Notes under the pieces: model-generated
Database searches by the model: none
Seen by the model: the letters and a program-made list of their open reading frames with translations, nothing else
Told to the model about the DNA's origin: nothing
Position numbers and translations under genes: made by a program
Shown: positions 50,811 to 58,390 of the stretch, piece by piece
How positions within the stretch are numbered: position 1 is the stretch's first letter
Layout: each line of letters begins with the position of its first letter
Source: Natronorubrum sulfidifaciens JCM 14089
Lineage (GTDB): Archaea > Halobacteriota > Halobacteria > Halobacteriales > Natrialbaceae
DNA length: 64,000 nt
Direction of reading: 5' to 3'
Assembly: GCF_000337735.1 (NCBI RefSeq)
Contig: NZ_AOHX01000025.1
Coordinates: 249,163 to 313,162, forward strand

Positions 50811-51362
50811 CTACTGTCGCTCGAGGGATGGCTCGCTCTTGCTTGTCTCGTACTCGTTGGCTGTCCCGACAGCGGACGGCGACGGCTCGCCGCCCCGAAG
50901 TTCGGCCGTTGCACACTCGAGACAGTAGTGATTGTAGCCCACGGAACGCGTGTAGACGGGAACGCCCGCAACGGCGTACTCCTCGCGGTAGCGCCGAACC
51001 ATCCCCTGCTCGATTCGTGAGCCACAGGCGACACAGCGTTCGGAACACCGTTCGTCGGGCCGGATCACCCGCTGGTCGACGCTTCGGACCCACCCGAACT
51101 TCGAGGGCGCGTGACGCCGCTCGAGTCGTCGACGAAACCGTGGGTTGACGAAGAGACCGAACGCCGTCGTGACGAACGCGAGGCCGAACAGGATGGTCGC
51201 GCCGACTGCGGCCGAGGTCGTGAGCCCGAACTCGAGCAGGACGCGCCCGCCAGTCACGGCGAGCATGAGCCCGAGCACAACCAGCGACCAGCCAGCGATC
51301 CCGTACAGGAGGTCGGAGACGGAATCGGCGAGCGCGACGACGCCAGACGTTGAATCGGACAT
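50811..51362 (-). CDS. membrane protein with treble-clef-like zinc finger
   Basis: 183 residues. Two transmembrane helices in residues 15-75 (YGIAGWSLVVLGLMLAVTGG; AAVGATILFGLAFVTTAFGL), a basic loop, then a cytoplasmic zinc-binding part with CSERCVACGSRIEQG and later GYNHYCLECATAELRGG (C-x3-C-x2-C ... C-x2-C). Tail is Ser/Glu-rich. Function unknown; convergent with the winged-helix gene. Confidence 0.7.
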   Translation of the reverse strand: MSDSTSGVVALADSVSDLLYGIAGWSLVVLGLMLAVTGGRVLLEFGLTTSAAVGATILFGLAFVTTAFGLFVNPRFRRRLERRHAPSKFGWVRSVDQRVIRPDERCSERCVACGSRIEQGMVRRYREEYAVAGVPVYTRSVGYNHYCLECATAELRGGEPSPSAVGTANEYETSKSEPSLERQ

Positions 51363-51452
51363 TTCGAATCAGCTAGCGATTGTTGAGGATCAGACATGAA
51401 CGTTCCGCTAGCTCTCGCGGTCGGCGTCCTCGAGACGGAAACCGGATCGCGC

Positions 51453-52379
51453 TCAGACGAGCTTCCGCAGCAGCCGATAGCCCGCATCGCGAAGCGTGTC
51501 GGGCAGGAACCGGGCGTAGACACCGTACTGGGCGATTGCGCCGACCGGATACCGAGCCGGCGGTTCGGAGACGGTACTCGCCTCGAGAATCGCGTCCGCG
51601 ACGTCCTCGGGCGAGGAGGCGAAGGGGCCGCCGTTGCCGCCGCCGATTAGCTGCATCTCGTCGTACAGTTCGTACAGCGTCTCGTAGGCCGGCGTTCGCT
51701 GGTCGCCGGGTAACTCCTCGTCGACGCGCTCGGTGAAGTTCGTCTCGACCGGCCCGGGTTCGATCACGGTGACATCGATGCCGAACTCCTCGACTTCCGC
51801 GCGTAACGCGTCGCTCATCGCCTCGAGGGCGTGTTTCGAGCCCGCGTACGCGCCCGAACCGGGGAACGAGATCCGGCCAATGACACTCGAGACGTTGATG
51901 ATCTGACCCTCGCCTTGGGCACGCATATGCGGGAGTGCAGCCCGAACGAGTCGGTGAGGGCCGTAGACGTTGACGTCGAACTGTCGGTGGAGGTCGACCG
52001 TCGAGACATCCTCCATCGGTCCCATCTGGGCGTAGCCGGCGTTGTTGACCAGACAGTCGATCGAGCCGCCGAGTTCGACGGTTCGTTCGACGACCCGCGC
52101 GACCTGCTCGGGGTCGGTAACGTCGAGTGCGAGCGTCGTACAGCCCGCCTCCTCGAGTGCCTCGATATGGTCGGTGTTTCGTGCCGTTGCGAACACCTGC
52201 CAGTCGTTCTCGAGAAACGCCGTCGCGGTCGCCCGGCCAATGCCCGACGAACAGCCGGTGATCAGCACGCATTTCTTGCGGGTGTAGCGGTCGTCTCTCT
52301 GGTCTGCTTCGTGATCGTCCTCGACGACGGTGCCAGCCGGCCCGTCGTCGGTTTCCTCGACGTCCTCAGCGGTGGCCAT
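51453..52379 (-). CDS. SDR family oxidoreductase (classical, long N-terminus)
   Basis: 308 residues from the ATG at 52377-52379 (MATAEDVEETDDGPAGTVVE). An acidic ~35-residue extension precedes the cofactor motif LITGCSSGIGRATATAFLEN. Further: LVNNAGYAQMGPMEDVSTVD, INVSSVIGRISFPGSGAYAG with catalytic Ser, and YAGSKHALEAMSDALRAE (Tyr-x3-Lys). It resembles 17-beta-HSD/retinol-dehydrogenase-like SDRs. Substrate unknown. ATARNTD after strand 2 favours NADP(H). Confidence 0.88.
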   Translation of the reverse strand: MATAEDVEETDDGPAGTVVEDDHEADQRDDRYTRKKCVLITGCSSGIGRATATAFLENDWQVFATARNTDHIEALEEAGCTTLALDVTDPEQVARVVERTVELGGSIDCLVNNAGYAQMGPMEDVSTVDLHRQFDVNVYGPHRLVRAALPHMRAQGEGQIINVSSVIGRISFPGSGAYAGSKHALEAMSDALRAEVEEFGIDVTVIEPGPVETNFTERVDEELPGDQRTPAYETLYELYDEMQLIGGGNGGPFASSPEDVADAILEASTVSEPPARYPVGAIAQYGVYARFLPDTLRDAGYRLLRKLV

Positions 52380-52479
52380 ACATGACTGGTTCGAGAGACG
52401 ATACCTAAGTATCGACGGTTTGTCGCGCTCATCGGACGGTCCAATTGGCGTGAGTCTCGTTTCCCGAGAAAGCCTTGAG

Positions 52480-52640
52480 CCAGTGTTGGGACGACCAGCC
52501 CGAAAGCCCCCGAGCCAGTCGGCTCGCGCGCCTCGCTGCGCGCTCACTCCGTTCGCGTGCTTGCGTCGTCGTGCGTCGCCGACTGGCCCGGCCCCTTTCA
52601 CTCCCACCCCCGCGGGCGGTTGGTTGGGTCACTGTTGCAC
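52480..52640. repeat. GC-rich palindromic intergenic repeat
   Basis: About 160 bases between the SDR start and the endonuclease V stop. GCCAGTCGG (52514-52522) and CCGACTGGC (52579-52587) are perfect inverted arms enclosing a TCGCGCGCCTCGCTGCGCGC-type core with several CGC/GCG palindromes. A pyrimidine-rich CCCCTTTCACTCCCACCCCC stretch follows. Composition is unlike neighbouring intergenic DNA and resembles, from memory, a repeat scattered in related haloarchaeal genomes. Confidence 0.5.
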
Positions 52641-52651
52641 ACGGCTGATCA

Positions 52652-53443
52652 TCACTCCTCGAGGCCGCGTTTCGCCTCGCCGGCGTAGCTGTCAGCCAGC
52701 CGGACGGGTTCGGGGAGCTTGTATGAGTCAGAAAGGGCGAGGACGATGTCGGCCGCGGTGTCCGGCCCGACGCGATGGCCGGGGCTGACGTACAGTGGGT
52801 TGATGTACCGATTCGACGACTCGTACTGGCGCGTCTGGACGGCATATCCAAGGAGGGTGCCATCGGGCGCATCGACCCGCGCGTTAGCCTCGATTGGCAC
52901 GCGAGTCCCCGCTTCGAGGTTCTCGAGGTCGTCCTGTGGCGACCCACAGAGCAAGCTCTTGGCGACGCCGATAGCGGGCACGTCGCGGACGACACCGATG
53001 TGCGTCGCGATACCGGCCTGTCGGAAGTGGATGCGCCCGCTGCCGTCGAAGAGAAACAGATCGGGCTCGACGGAGAGGGCCTCGAGCGCCTCGAGGATCG
53101 GCCCACCCTCGCGGAACGCGAGCAGGCCCGGAATGTAGGGAATCTCGAGTGGCGTCACGGCGTGGACACGTTCGAGCACCTCGCCGCCTTGCATGGCGAC
53201 GACGGCGGAAAGCGCGCGGTCCTGCTCGCCGTCGGTGTTCGTGAGAAACGACTGATCGACGCCAGCGACGATCGGGGTCTCGTCGGGACTCGAGGCCGCC
53301 GCGAGCGGATCGCCGAGCGTCGACGGATCGAACCGGAACTCGTCTTCGAAGACGGCGGCGTCCGCGATTTCACGCTGGAGGGCTTCCATCTCCGCGCGCT
53401 CGAGTCCGGAGTCGGGTGCGAGGTCGGGCCGGGGTGGGGCCAT
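52652..53443 (-). CDS. nfi: endonuclease V
   Basis: 263 residues. Hallmarks: TPIVAGVDQSF (first catalytic Asp), EIPYIPGLLAFREGGPILEA (the PYIPG...FRE motif for lesion recognition), EPDLFLFDGSGRIHFRQAGI (second Asp; the family's DGxGxxHPR is here GSGRIHFRQAG), IGVAKSLLCG, and VSPGHRVGPDTAADIVLALS. It cleaves DNA one base 3' of inosine and other deaminated bases. Slightly longer than bacterial Nfi because of an acidic N-terminus. Confidence 0.93.
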   Translation of the reverse strand: MAPPRPDLAPDSGLERAEMEALQREIADAAVFEDEFRFDPSTLGDPLAAASSPDETPIVAGVDQSFLTNTDGEQDRALSAVVAMQGGEVLERVHAVTPLEIPYIPGLLAFREGGPILEALEALSVEPDLFLFDGSGRIHFRQAGIATHIGVVRDVPAIGVAKSLLCGSPQDDLENLEAGTRVPIEANARVDAPDGTLLGYAVQTRQYESSNRYINPLYVSPGHRVGPDTAADIVLALSDSYKLPEPVRLADSYAGEAKRGLEE

Positions 53444-53499
53444 AGCTGCTCGAGGATTGACGGCGGGCGAAAATCAGTGTCGGGGTTCCAAACGAGGAC

Positions 53500-54438
53500 T
53501 TAGAATCGACGGCGACCGCCCGGGCCACCGGGACCGCCAGGTCCGCCGGGCCCACCCGGACCGCCGCCGAGTTGGAACTGACTCGGCGCGCGGACGTTCT
53601 GGGTCCGTTTGACGTACTCACCGTAGCTGAGTCCGATCACCAGCCCGACAAGGTGGGCCATGTGGGCGATGTCGCCACCGCCGCCGGTGCCGATGAAGAC
53701 GACGCTGATGAGCGCTGTTCCCGCCGTCAGCACCCAGATCGGCACGGGGAGGACGAAGTAGAGATAAACCGTCAGGCTCGGGTTCAAAACCGTGATCACA
53801 CCCATAATCGCGAGTGCAGCGCCACTCGCCCCGACGACGCCTCCCATCCCCGGAGGAACGCCCTGATACATCTGAATCCCGATCTGGCTGAGACCAGCGA
53901 CCACACCGCTGACGATGAACAACACCGCGAACTTCTTCGAGCCGACGTAGCGCTCGACGAGCGGGCCGAAGAAGAAGATCACGATGCTGTTAAAGACGAT
54001 GTGCAGAAAGCCGCCGTGGGCGAAGATTGACGTGACCCATGTCCAGACGTACTCCGGATTCTGTGGCGTCAGGACGAACAGCGACCGCATTGCCATGGCG
54101 CCGAAAACAGCCTGCACGACCAGCTGTAACAGGAACGTGATCCACATCAACGCGAGGAACGTGTAGGTCATGTTCCCGCGGAAGTACGCCAGCGGGCCGC
54201 CCGGTCCGGTATCGATCGGGAGTTTGTCCATCAGACTCGAGGACTGCGCCGTGCTGCCACTGTTCCCGACGCTGTCGTCGAACCCGCTATCGAACACCCC
54301 CTGCGGATCGTTCCAGTTCTGCAGCCCCGTACAGCTGTGGTTTTCGGGGAGCCGGTGTTCCGAACAGTAGGTCCCCCCGCAGTGCCGACAGTTGTAGGGC
54401 ATGCTTTCTTCCTTCCCACAGACGTCGCACGTGGCCAT
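53500..54438 (-). CDS. rhomboid-family intramembrane protease with N-terminal AN1-like zinc finger
   Basis: 312 residues. Residues 1-40 are an AN1-type finger: CDVCGKEESMPYNCRHCGGTYCSEHRLPENHSC spans positions 4-36, with C-x2-C, C-x2-C and the terminal H/C ligands. Six helices follow. Rhomboid motifs: FAHGGFLHIVFNSIVIFFFG (the HxxxN region), VGASGAALAIMGVI (GASG with nucleophile Ser) and IAHMAHLVGLVIGLSYGEY (catalytic His). The C-terminus is a GGPGGPGG repeat ending RRRF. It is expected to cut transmembrane substrates; the finger may recruit them. Confidence 0.9.
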   Translation of the reverse strand: MATCDVCGKEESMPYNCRHCGGTYCSEHRLPENHSCTGLQNWNDPQGVFDSGFDDSVGNSGSTAQSSSLMDKLPIDTGPGGPLAYFRGNMTYTFLALMWITFLLQLVVQAVFGAMAMRSLFVLTPQNPEYVWTWVTSIFAHGGFLHIVFNSIVIFFFGPLVERYVGSKKFAVLFIVSGVVAGLSQIGIQMYQGVPPGMGGVVGASGAALAIMGVITVLNPSLTVYLYFVLPVPIWVLTAGTALISVVFIGTGGGGDIAHMAHLVGLVIGLSYGEYVKRTQNVRAPSQFQLGGGPGGPGGPGGPGGPGGRRRF

Positions 54439-54566
54439 TGACCGGGGGTATGTGTGGCACCGCTAAGGGATTTGGGGTTCAGGCCGTCTCGTGAGTGTGC
54501 GCTCGCGACGACAGCCTCGAGTCGCCGGACTGTACATTTTTGCCCACCCAACCCGGATATCGGGAC

Positions 54567-55007
54567 GTGCAAGCATACGAGCGCAAGCAGCTGCTCGAGC
54601 GGGTCGAACGCGAGAGTGCGACCGTCGGCGCGGACATTCCCGAGACGATCACCGTTCAGGGCGAAGATATCGATCTCCGAACGTTCGTCTTCGAGATCAA
54701 ACGCCGCGAGACGGTGCCAGCCGGCGAACGCGACCGCGTCGAGCAGGCCAAACGGAACTTGCGACGCGAGCGAAACGACCGCATCGAACTGATCGAAGAC
54801 GGCGATATCACCCGCGAAGAAGGCGAGGAACTCGCCGGCAGCATCATCGGGATCGATCGGGCACTGAACGCCTTAGAGAGCCTCGGTCCGACGAATCTCG
54901 AGCGCGAGCAGAAAGCCCAGCAGGCCGCCGATACGAAACGCTGGATGTCGTTCCTACAGCAAGCACTCGGTCGCGAGGACGACGGCGCATCACGGAGGGG
55001 GCGCTGA
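54567..55007 (+). CDS. DUF5788-type protein
   Basis: 146 residues from a GTG at 54567 (VQAYERKQLLERVERESATV); upstream in-frame codons look non-coding. Mostly charged helices with a short beta part (PETITVQGEDIDLRTFVFEI). The body resembles, by memory, haloarchaeal DUF5788. Its stop and the polX start overlap (TGATG), giving translational coupling to a repair polymerase. No motif for catalysis. Confidence 0.7.
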   Translation: MQAYERKQLLERVERESATVGADIPETITVQGEDIDLRTFVFEIKRRETVPAGERDRVEQAKRNLRRERNDRIELIEDGDITREEGEELAGSIIGIDRALNALESLGPTNLEREQKAQQAADTKRWMSFLQQALGREDDGASRRGR

Positions 55008-56758
55008 TGGCGACCAACGCCGAGATCGCCGGCCGATTCGAGGAGTTCGCCGACTTGCTCGAGGCCGATGACGTCGAGTACAAACCCCGCGCCTACCGCC
55101 GGGCAGCCGAGAACATCCGCGCCCACCCCGTCCCGATCGCCGATCCCGTTGCGAGCGGCAACGAGGCCGTCCTCGAGGAGATCGACGGCGTCGGCGACGC
55201 CATCTCGGCCAAAATCGTCGAGTACGTCGAGACCGGGACGATCGAGGAACTCGAGGAGCTGCGCGCCGAATTGCCGATCGACATCGCCGACATCACCCGC
55301 ATCGAAGGCGTCGGCCCCAAAACCGCGGGCAAACTGTATCGCGAGTTGGGTGTCGAGAGCTTAGACGACCTCGAGGCAGCCGCCGAGGCCGGCGACGTTC
55401 AGGAGATCAAGGGCTTCGGCCCGAAGACCGAACAGAACATCCGGGACAACCTCGAGTTCGCCCGCCAGATCGGCCAGCGCTACCTGCTTGGCGAAGGGCG
55501 ACCCCTCGCAGACGACGTGCTGGCGTTTCTGGAGGGGCTCGAGGCCGTCGAACGCTGTGAGGTCGCGGGCTCGATCCGCCGGTGGCGCGAGACGATCGGC
55601 GACGTGGACGTGCTCGCGGCGACGGATGCGGGTGAGGACGTCGTCGAGGCGTTCGTCGACTGGGAGTCGGTCGACGGCGAGATCGAATCCGGTCCCGAGA
55701 AGGCGAGCGTCCGAATCGGCGAGATTCGCGTCGACTTGCGGGTCGTCGTCCCCGAGGAGTTCGGCTCTGCGCTGCAGTACTTTACGGGGAGCAAGGACCA
55801 CAACGTCCGGCTTCGCAACTACGCGATCGATCGTGGGATGAAGCTCAACGAGTACGGCGCGTTCGACGTCAGTGAGATCGACGACCCCGATGCCGGGCTA
55901 CGCGTCGGCGACCGCGTCGCGGGCGACACGGAAGCGGGGATGTACGAGGCGCTCGGTCTGCCGTGGATTCCGCCGGAGTTGCGCGAGGATCGCGGGGAGA
56001 TCGCCGCCGCCGAGAACGACGCGTTGCCCGATCTGCTCACGCGAACGGACATCCGTGGTGACCTCCACACCCACACCGAGTGGTCCGACGGCAACACCTC
56101 TCTCGAGGCGATGGTCGAGGGGGCCGCAGACATGGGCTATGAGTACTACGGCGTCGCCGACCACGCCGAGGGCCCCGGCATCGTCGGCGGGATGGGGCTC
56201 TCGAACGCCGAGATTCTGGAACAGGTCGAAATCGTCCGTGAAGTCGACGCCGACAGCGAGATTGCCGTCTTCGCGGGTATCGAGGCCAACGTCGACGCCG
56301 ACGGCGAGATCGGACTTTCCGACGAGGTAATCGACGCGCTGGACGTCGTCGTCGCCTCGCCACACAGCGGCCTCGATCAGGACGCCAAGACGGCGACCGA
56401 GCGCCTCGTCCGCGCCATCGAAAACCCGGCGGTCGACGTGCTGGGCCACCCGAGCGGGCGACTGCTCAACGAACGCTCGGGCCTCGAGTTCGACGCAACT
56501 GCCCTCGGAGAAGCTGCCGCTGCCAACGACACCGCCCTCGAGATCAACGCCAATCCACGGCGGCTCGATCTCTGGGGGAGCGCTGTTCAGGCGGCTCTGG
56601 AGAAGGGGGCACCGATCGCGGTCAACACCGACGCCCACCAGCCATCGACCCTCGAGTACATGCGCTGGGGCGTCCACACCGCGCGTCGCGGCTGGGCCGA
56701 ACCCGATGACGTGATCAACACGTGGGCGCTCGAGGACCTGCGCGCGTTCTTGCACTGA
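55007..56758 (+). CDS. polX: DNA polymerase X with PHP domain (PolX)
   Basis: 583 residues. Order: 8-kDa-type helical domain (residues 1-90, YKPRAYRRAAENIRAHPVPI; HhH EEIDGVGDAISAKIVEYVET), second HhH (ITRIEGVGPKTAGKLYRELG), polymerase palm with GSIRRWRETIGDVDVL (two Asp) and RIGEIRVDLRVVV (third Asp), then from ~345 the PHP domain RGDLHTHTEWSDGNTSLEAM, GVADHAEGP, VVASPHSG, VLGHPSGR and VNTDAHQP. All PHP ligands are present, so polymerase plus 3'-5' exonuclease or AP-endonuclease activity is expected. Repair of short gaps. Confidence 0.95.
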   Translation: MATNAEIAGRFEEFADLLEADDVEYKPRAYRRAAENIRAHPVPIADPVASGNEAVLEEIDGVGDAISAKIVEYVETGTIEELEELRAELPIDIADITRIEGVGPKTAGKLYRELGVESLDDLEAAAEAGDVQEIKGFGPKTEQNIRDNLEFARQIGQRYLLGEGRPLADDVLAFLEGLEAVERCEVAGSIRRWRETIGDVDVLAATDAGEDVVEAFVDWESVDGEIESGPEKASVRIGEIRVDLRVVVPEEFGSALQYFTGSKDHNVRLRNYAIDRGMKLNEYGAFDVSEIDDPDAGLRVGDRVAGDTEAGMYEALGLPWIPPELREDRGEIAAAENDALPDLLTRTDIRGDLHTHTEWSDGNTSLEAMVEGAADMGYEYYGVADHAEGPGIVGGMGLSNAEILEQVEIVREVDADSEIAVFAGIEANVDADGEIGLSDEVIDALDVVVASPHSGLDQDAKTATERLVRAIENPAVDVLGHPSGRLLNERSGLEFDATALGEAAAANDTALEINANPRRLDLWGSAVQAALEKGAPIAVNTDAHQPSTLEYMRWGVHTARRGWAEPDDVINTWALEDLRAFLH

Positions 56759-56764
56759 GCCCCA

Positions 56765-57211
56765 ATGCAGCTCCTGCTCGACGTCATGTGTGGCGGCGTG
56801 GTCTCGTATCTGCGGATGTGCAACCACGACACCGTCTACGCCGGCGACCGCGACCTCGAGGCCGATGGCGACCTCCTCGAGGTGGCTCGAGCCGAGGATC
56901 GAACGCTGATCACGAGAGACGTCCAACTCGCCTCTCGTGCCGATGAGTCGATCCTGCTCGAGTCACGCGACGTCAAGGACCAACTCGCCGAACTCGCGTC
57001 CGCGGGCGTGGAGCTGACGCTCGCAGCCGAGCCAGCGTTCTGTGGTCGGTGTAACGGCCCGCTCGAGGACGTCGATCGAACGGCGTCGACGCCCGCGTAT
57101 GCACCTACCCCCGCCGAGGTCGATATCCGGCGCTGTCGGGACTGTGGCCAGTACTTCTGGCGTGGCAGCCACTGGGATCGGGTCGCAGAGACGCTCGCGA
57201 CGCTCGAGTAA
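56765..57211 (+). CDS. Mut7-C RNAse-like PIN-fold protein
   Basis: 148 residues. The Mut7-C domain (PIN-like) shows as QLLLDVMCGGVVSYLRMCNH, VARAEDRTLITRDVQLASRA and LLESRDVKDQLAELA, with conserved acidic residues. The C-terminal zinc ribbon has FCGRCNGPLE and RRCRDCGQYFWRGSHWDRVA (C-x2-C twice), as in the family. Six bases behind polX on the same strand, so probably the third gene of the operon. Exact substrate unknown; RNA or DNA cleavage proposed for the family. Confidence 0.88.
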   Translation: MQLLLDVMCGGVVSYLRMCNHDTVYAGDRDLEADGDLLEVARAEDRTLITRDVQLASRADESILLESRDVKDQLAELASAGVELTLAAEPAFCGRCNGPLEDVDRTASTPAYAPTPAEVDIRRCRDCGQYFWRGSHWDRVAETLATLE

Positions 57212-57275
57212 CCGTGCCAACAGCCCGTGTACATCGACCCGAACGGTTTCATCGATCGCCGATGAAGGGCATCGT

Positions 57276-57470
57276 ATGCCAGACGCCAACAACAGCCTCG
57301 ATCGGGCAGGCAGACAGGCAGCGTACATCGCCAACGAGTGGAGTAACGATCCAGCGATCATGCAGACGCAGGCGCTCTGTTACGTTGGAATCCAACTCGA
57401 GCGAATCGCGGACGCACTCGAGGCGGAACACGCGAGCCAACACAGCGGTGAGAACGACGCGGATCAGTAG
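57276..57470 (+). CDS. small haloarchaeal protein
   Basis: 64 residues from the ATG at 57276 (MPDANNSLDRAGRQAAYIAN). Predicted two helices (RQAAYIANEWSNDPAIMQTQ; CYVGIQLERIADALEAEHAS). No motif; helical, one cysteine. Its end overlaps the 3' end of the convergent PHP gene by seven bases. Function unknown. Confidence 0.6.
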   Translation: MPDANNSLDRAGRQAAYIANEWSNDPAIMQTQALCYVGIQLERIADALEAEHASQHSGENDADQ

Positions 57471-58234
57471 ACGGAGACGTCGTCGAACCGACCGTCGTAG
57501 GCGATATGGTCCGGATGTGTCGGCTCGGTGCCCGACAGGAAGAGTCGGTCGACTTTCTCCCAAGTGTTCTCATAACAGAGGTGGGCGAGTTCGCAGGCCG
57601 TCGTTCGCCACCGACTGGCGCCGTTGTTGTAGACGATTCGGCGAGCAATGCCGTCCTCGAGGGCCGTAACGAGGTCGCCTTCGGTCTCAATTGCCCGCTC
57701 GAGGACAGTATGGGCGACCCCGACGGAACGCGGGAGATGGGCGTACGACGAGGTAAATGGTGGGTACGCCAGTTCGGCGGCGAGTTCGCGGGCCCGGCGA
57801 TTGTGCGACGGGAAGTGTTTCGGATTGAAGATTTCGATGGCGTCGATGACGTTCATATACTGTCGCAAATCACCCTCATCAAGACTGACGGTGGCGAATT
57901 CGGGATGGGGCGCGAGCACCGCAGCACCCTGTCGTTCGAACTCGTCCATCGCCGCCTCGAGCGGAATGAAATCCGGCACCGGCTCCTCGAGGCCGACCGC
58001 GAGGACGTGTTTGCGGTTTCGCCACGAGCCGGTGAACACCTCCCGGGCGGGAACGACCAGCAAGTCATCGGTCGAATAGCTGGCTGCTTCCCGTCGGATC
58101 TCCGGGAGTCGAGTGAAATGTGGTGCGTAGATGATGATGTCGAGTCCGATCGCACGGGCTCGCTCGACGACCGCATCGTTGAGCACCTTCACGTGACAGT
58201 CGACTCGGGTCTCCGCTGCTATACCGTCGCTCAC
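57464..58234 (-). CDS. PHP-like metal-dependent hydrolase family protein (altered first motif)
   Basis: 256 residues from a GTG at 58232-58234. Reads TRVDCHVKVLNDAVVERARA where a PHP domain has DxHxHS, so the second His is replaced by Lys. Other metal-site blocks are kept: IIIYAPHFTRLPEI, LVVPAREVFTGS, AVLAPHPEFATVS, IEIFNPKHFPSHNRRARELA and SSYAHLPRSVGVAHTV. It resembles the PHP/histidinol-phosphatase-like or PHP-associated group found in haloarchaea. Activity with one or two metals instead of three is possible. Substrate unknown. Confidence 0.75.
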   Translation of the reverse strand: MSDGIAAETRVDCHVKVLNDAVVERARAIGLDIIIYAPHFTRLPEIRREAASYSTDDLLVVPAREVFTGSWRNRKHVLAVGLEEPVPDFIPLEAAMDEFERQGAAVLAPHPEFATVSLDEGDLRQYMNVIDAIEIFNPKHFPSHNRRARELAAELAYPPFTSSYAHLPRSVGVAHTVLERAIETEGDLVTALEDGIARRIVYNNGASRWRTTACELAHLCYENTWEKVDRLFLSGTEPTHPDHIAYDGRFDDVSVY

Positions 58235-58305
58235 GGGTGCCCCTTTTCGGACAGTTGAGTTATGAATTCTGATTCTCGGTCACGCATGCAACATGTCGGT
58301 GGGCG

Positions 58306-58390
58306 CTCATACGGATTGCTGTCACTATGTCCCGCCGATCGCCTGCACGGGTCGGGGATCGCCGGTCAGTGACGACAGGAAACCGTCTCA
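58306..58390 (-). repeat. stop-codon palindromic element, copy C
   Basis: 85 bp starting on the enoyl-CoA hydratase stop codon (TGAGACGGTTTCCTGTCGTC) and ending GACAGCAATCCGTATGAG. Outer arms ACGGTTTCCTGTC and GACAGCAATCCGT pair at 11 of 13. The inner stem CCGGCGATC/GATCGGCGG has one mismatch. The distal 20 bases match copy B at 16 or more positions. Confidence 0.7.

Noticed and set aside
53500-53590. GGPGGP-coding repeat as a DNA-level tandem repeat
   Set aside because: It is the Gly-Pro-rich tail of the rhomboid protein and in frame throughout.
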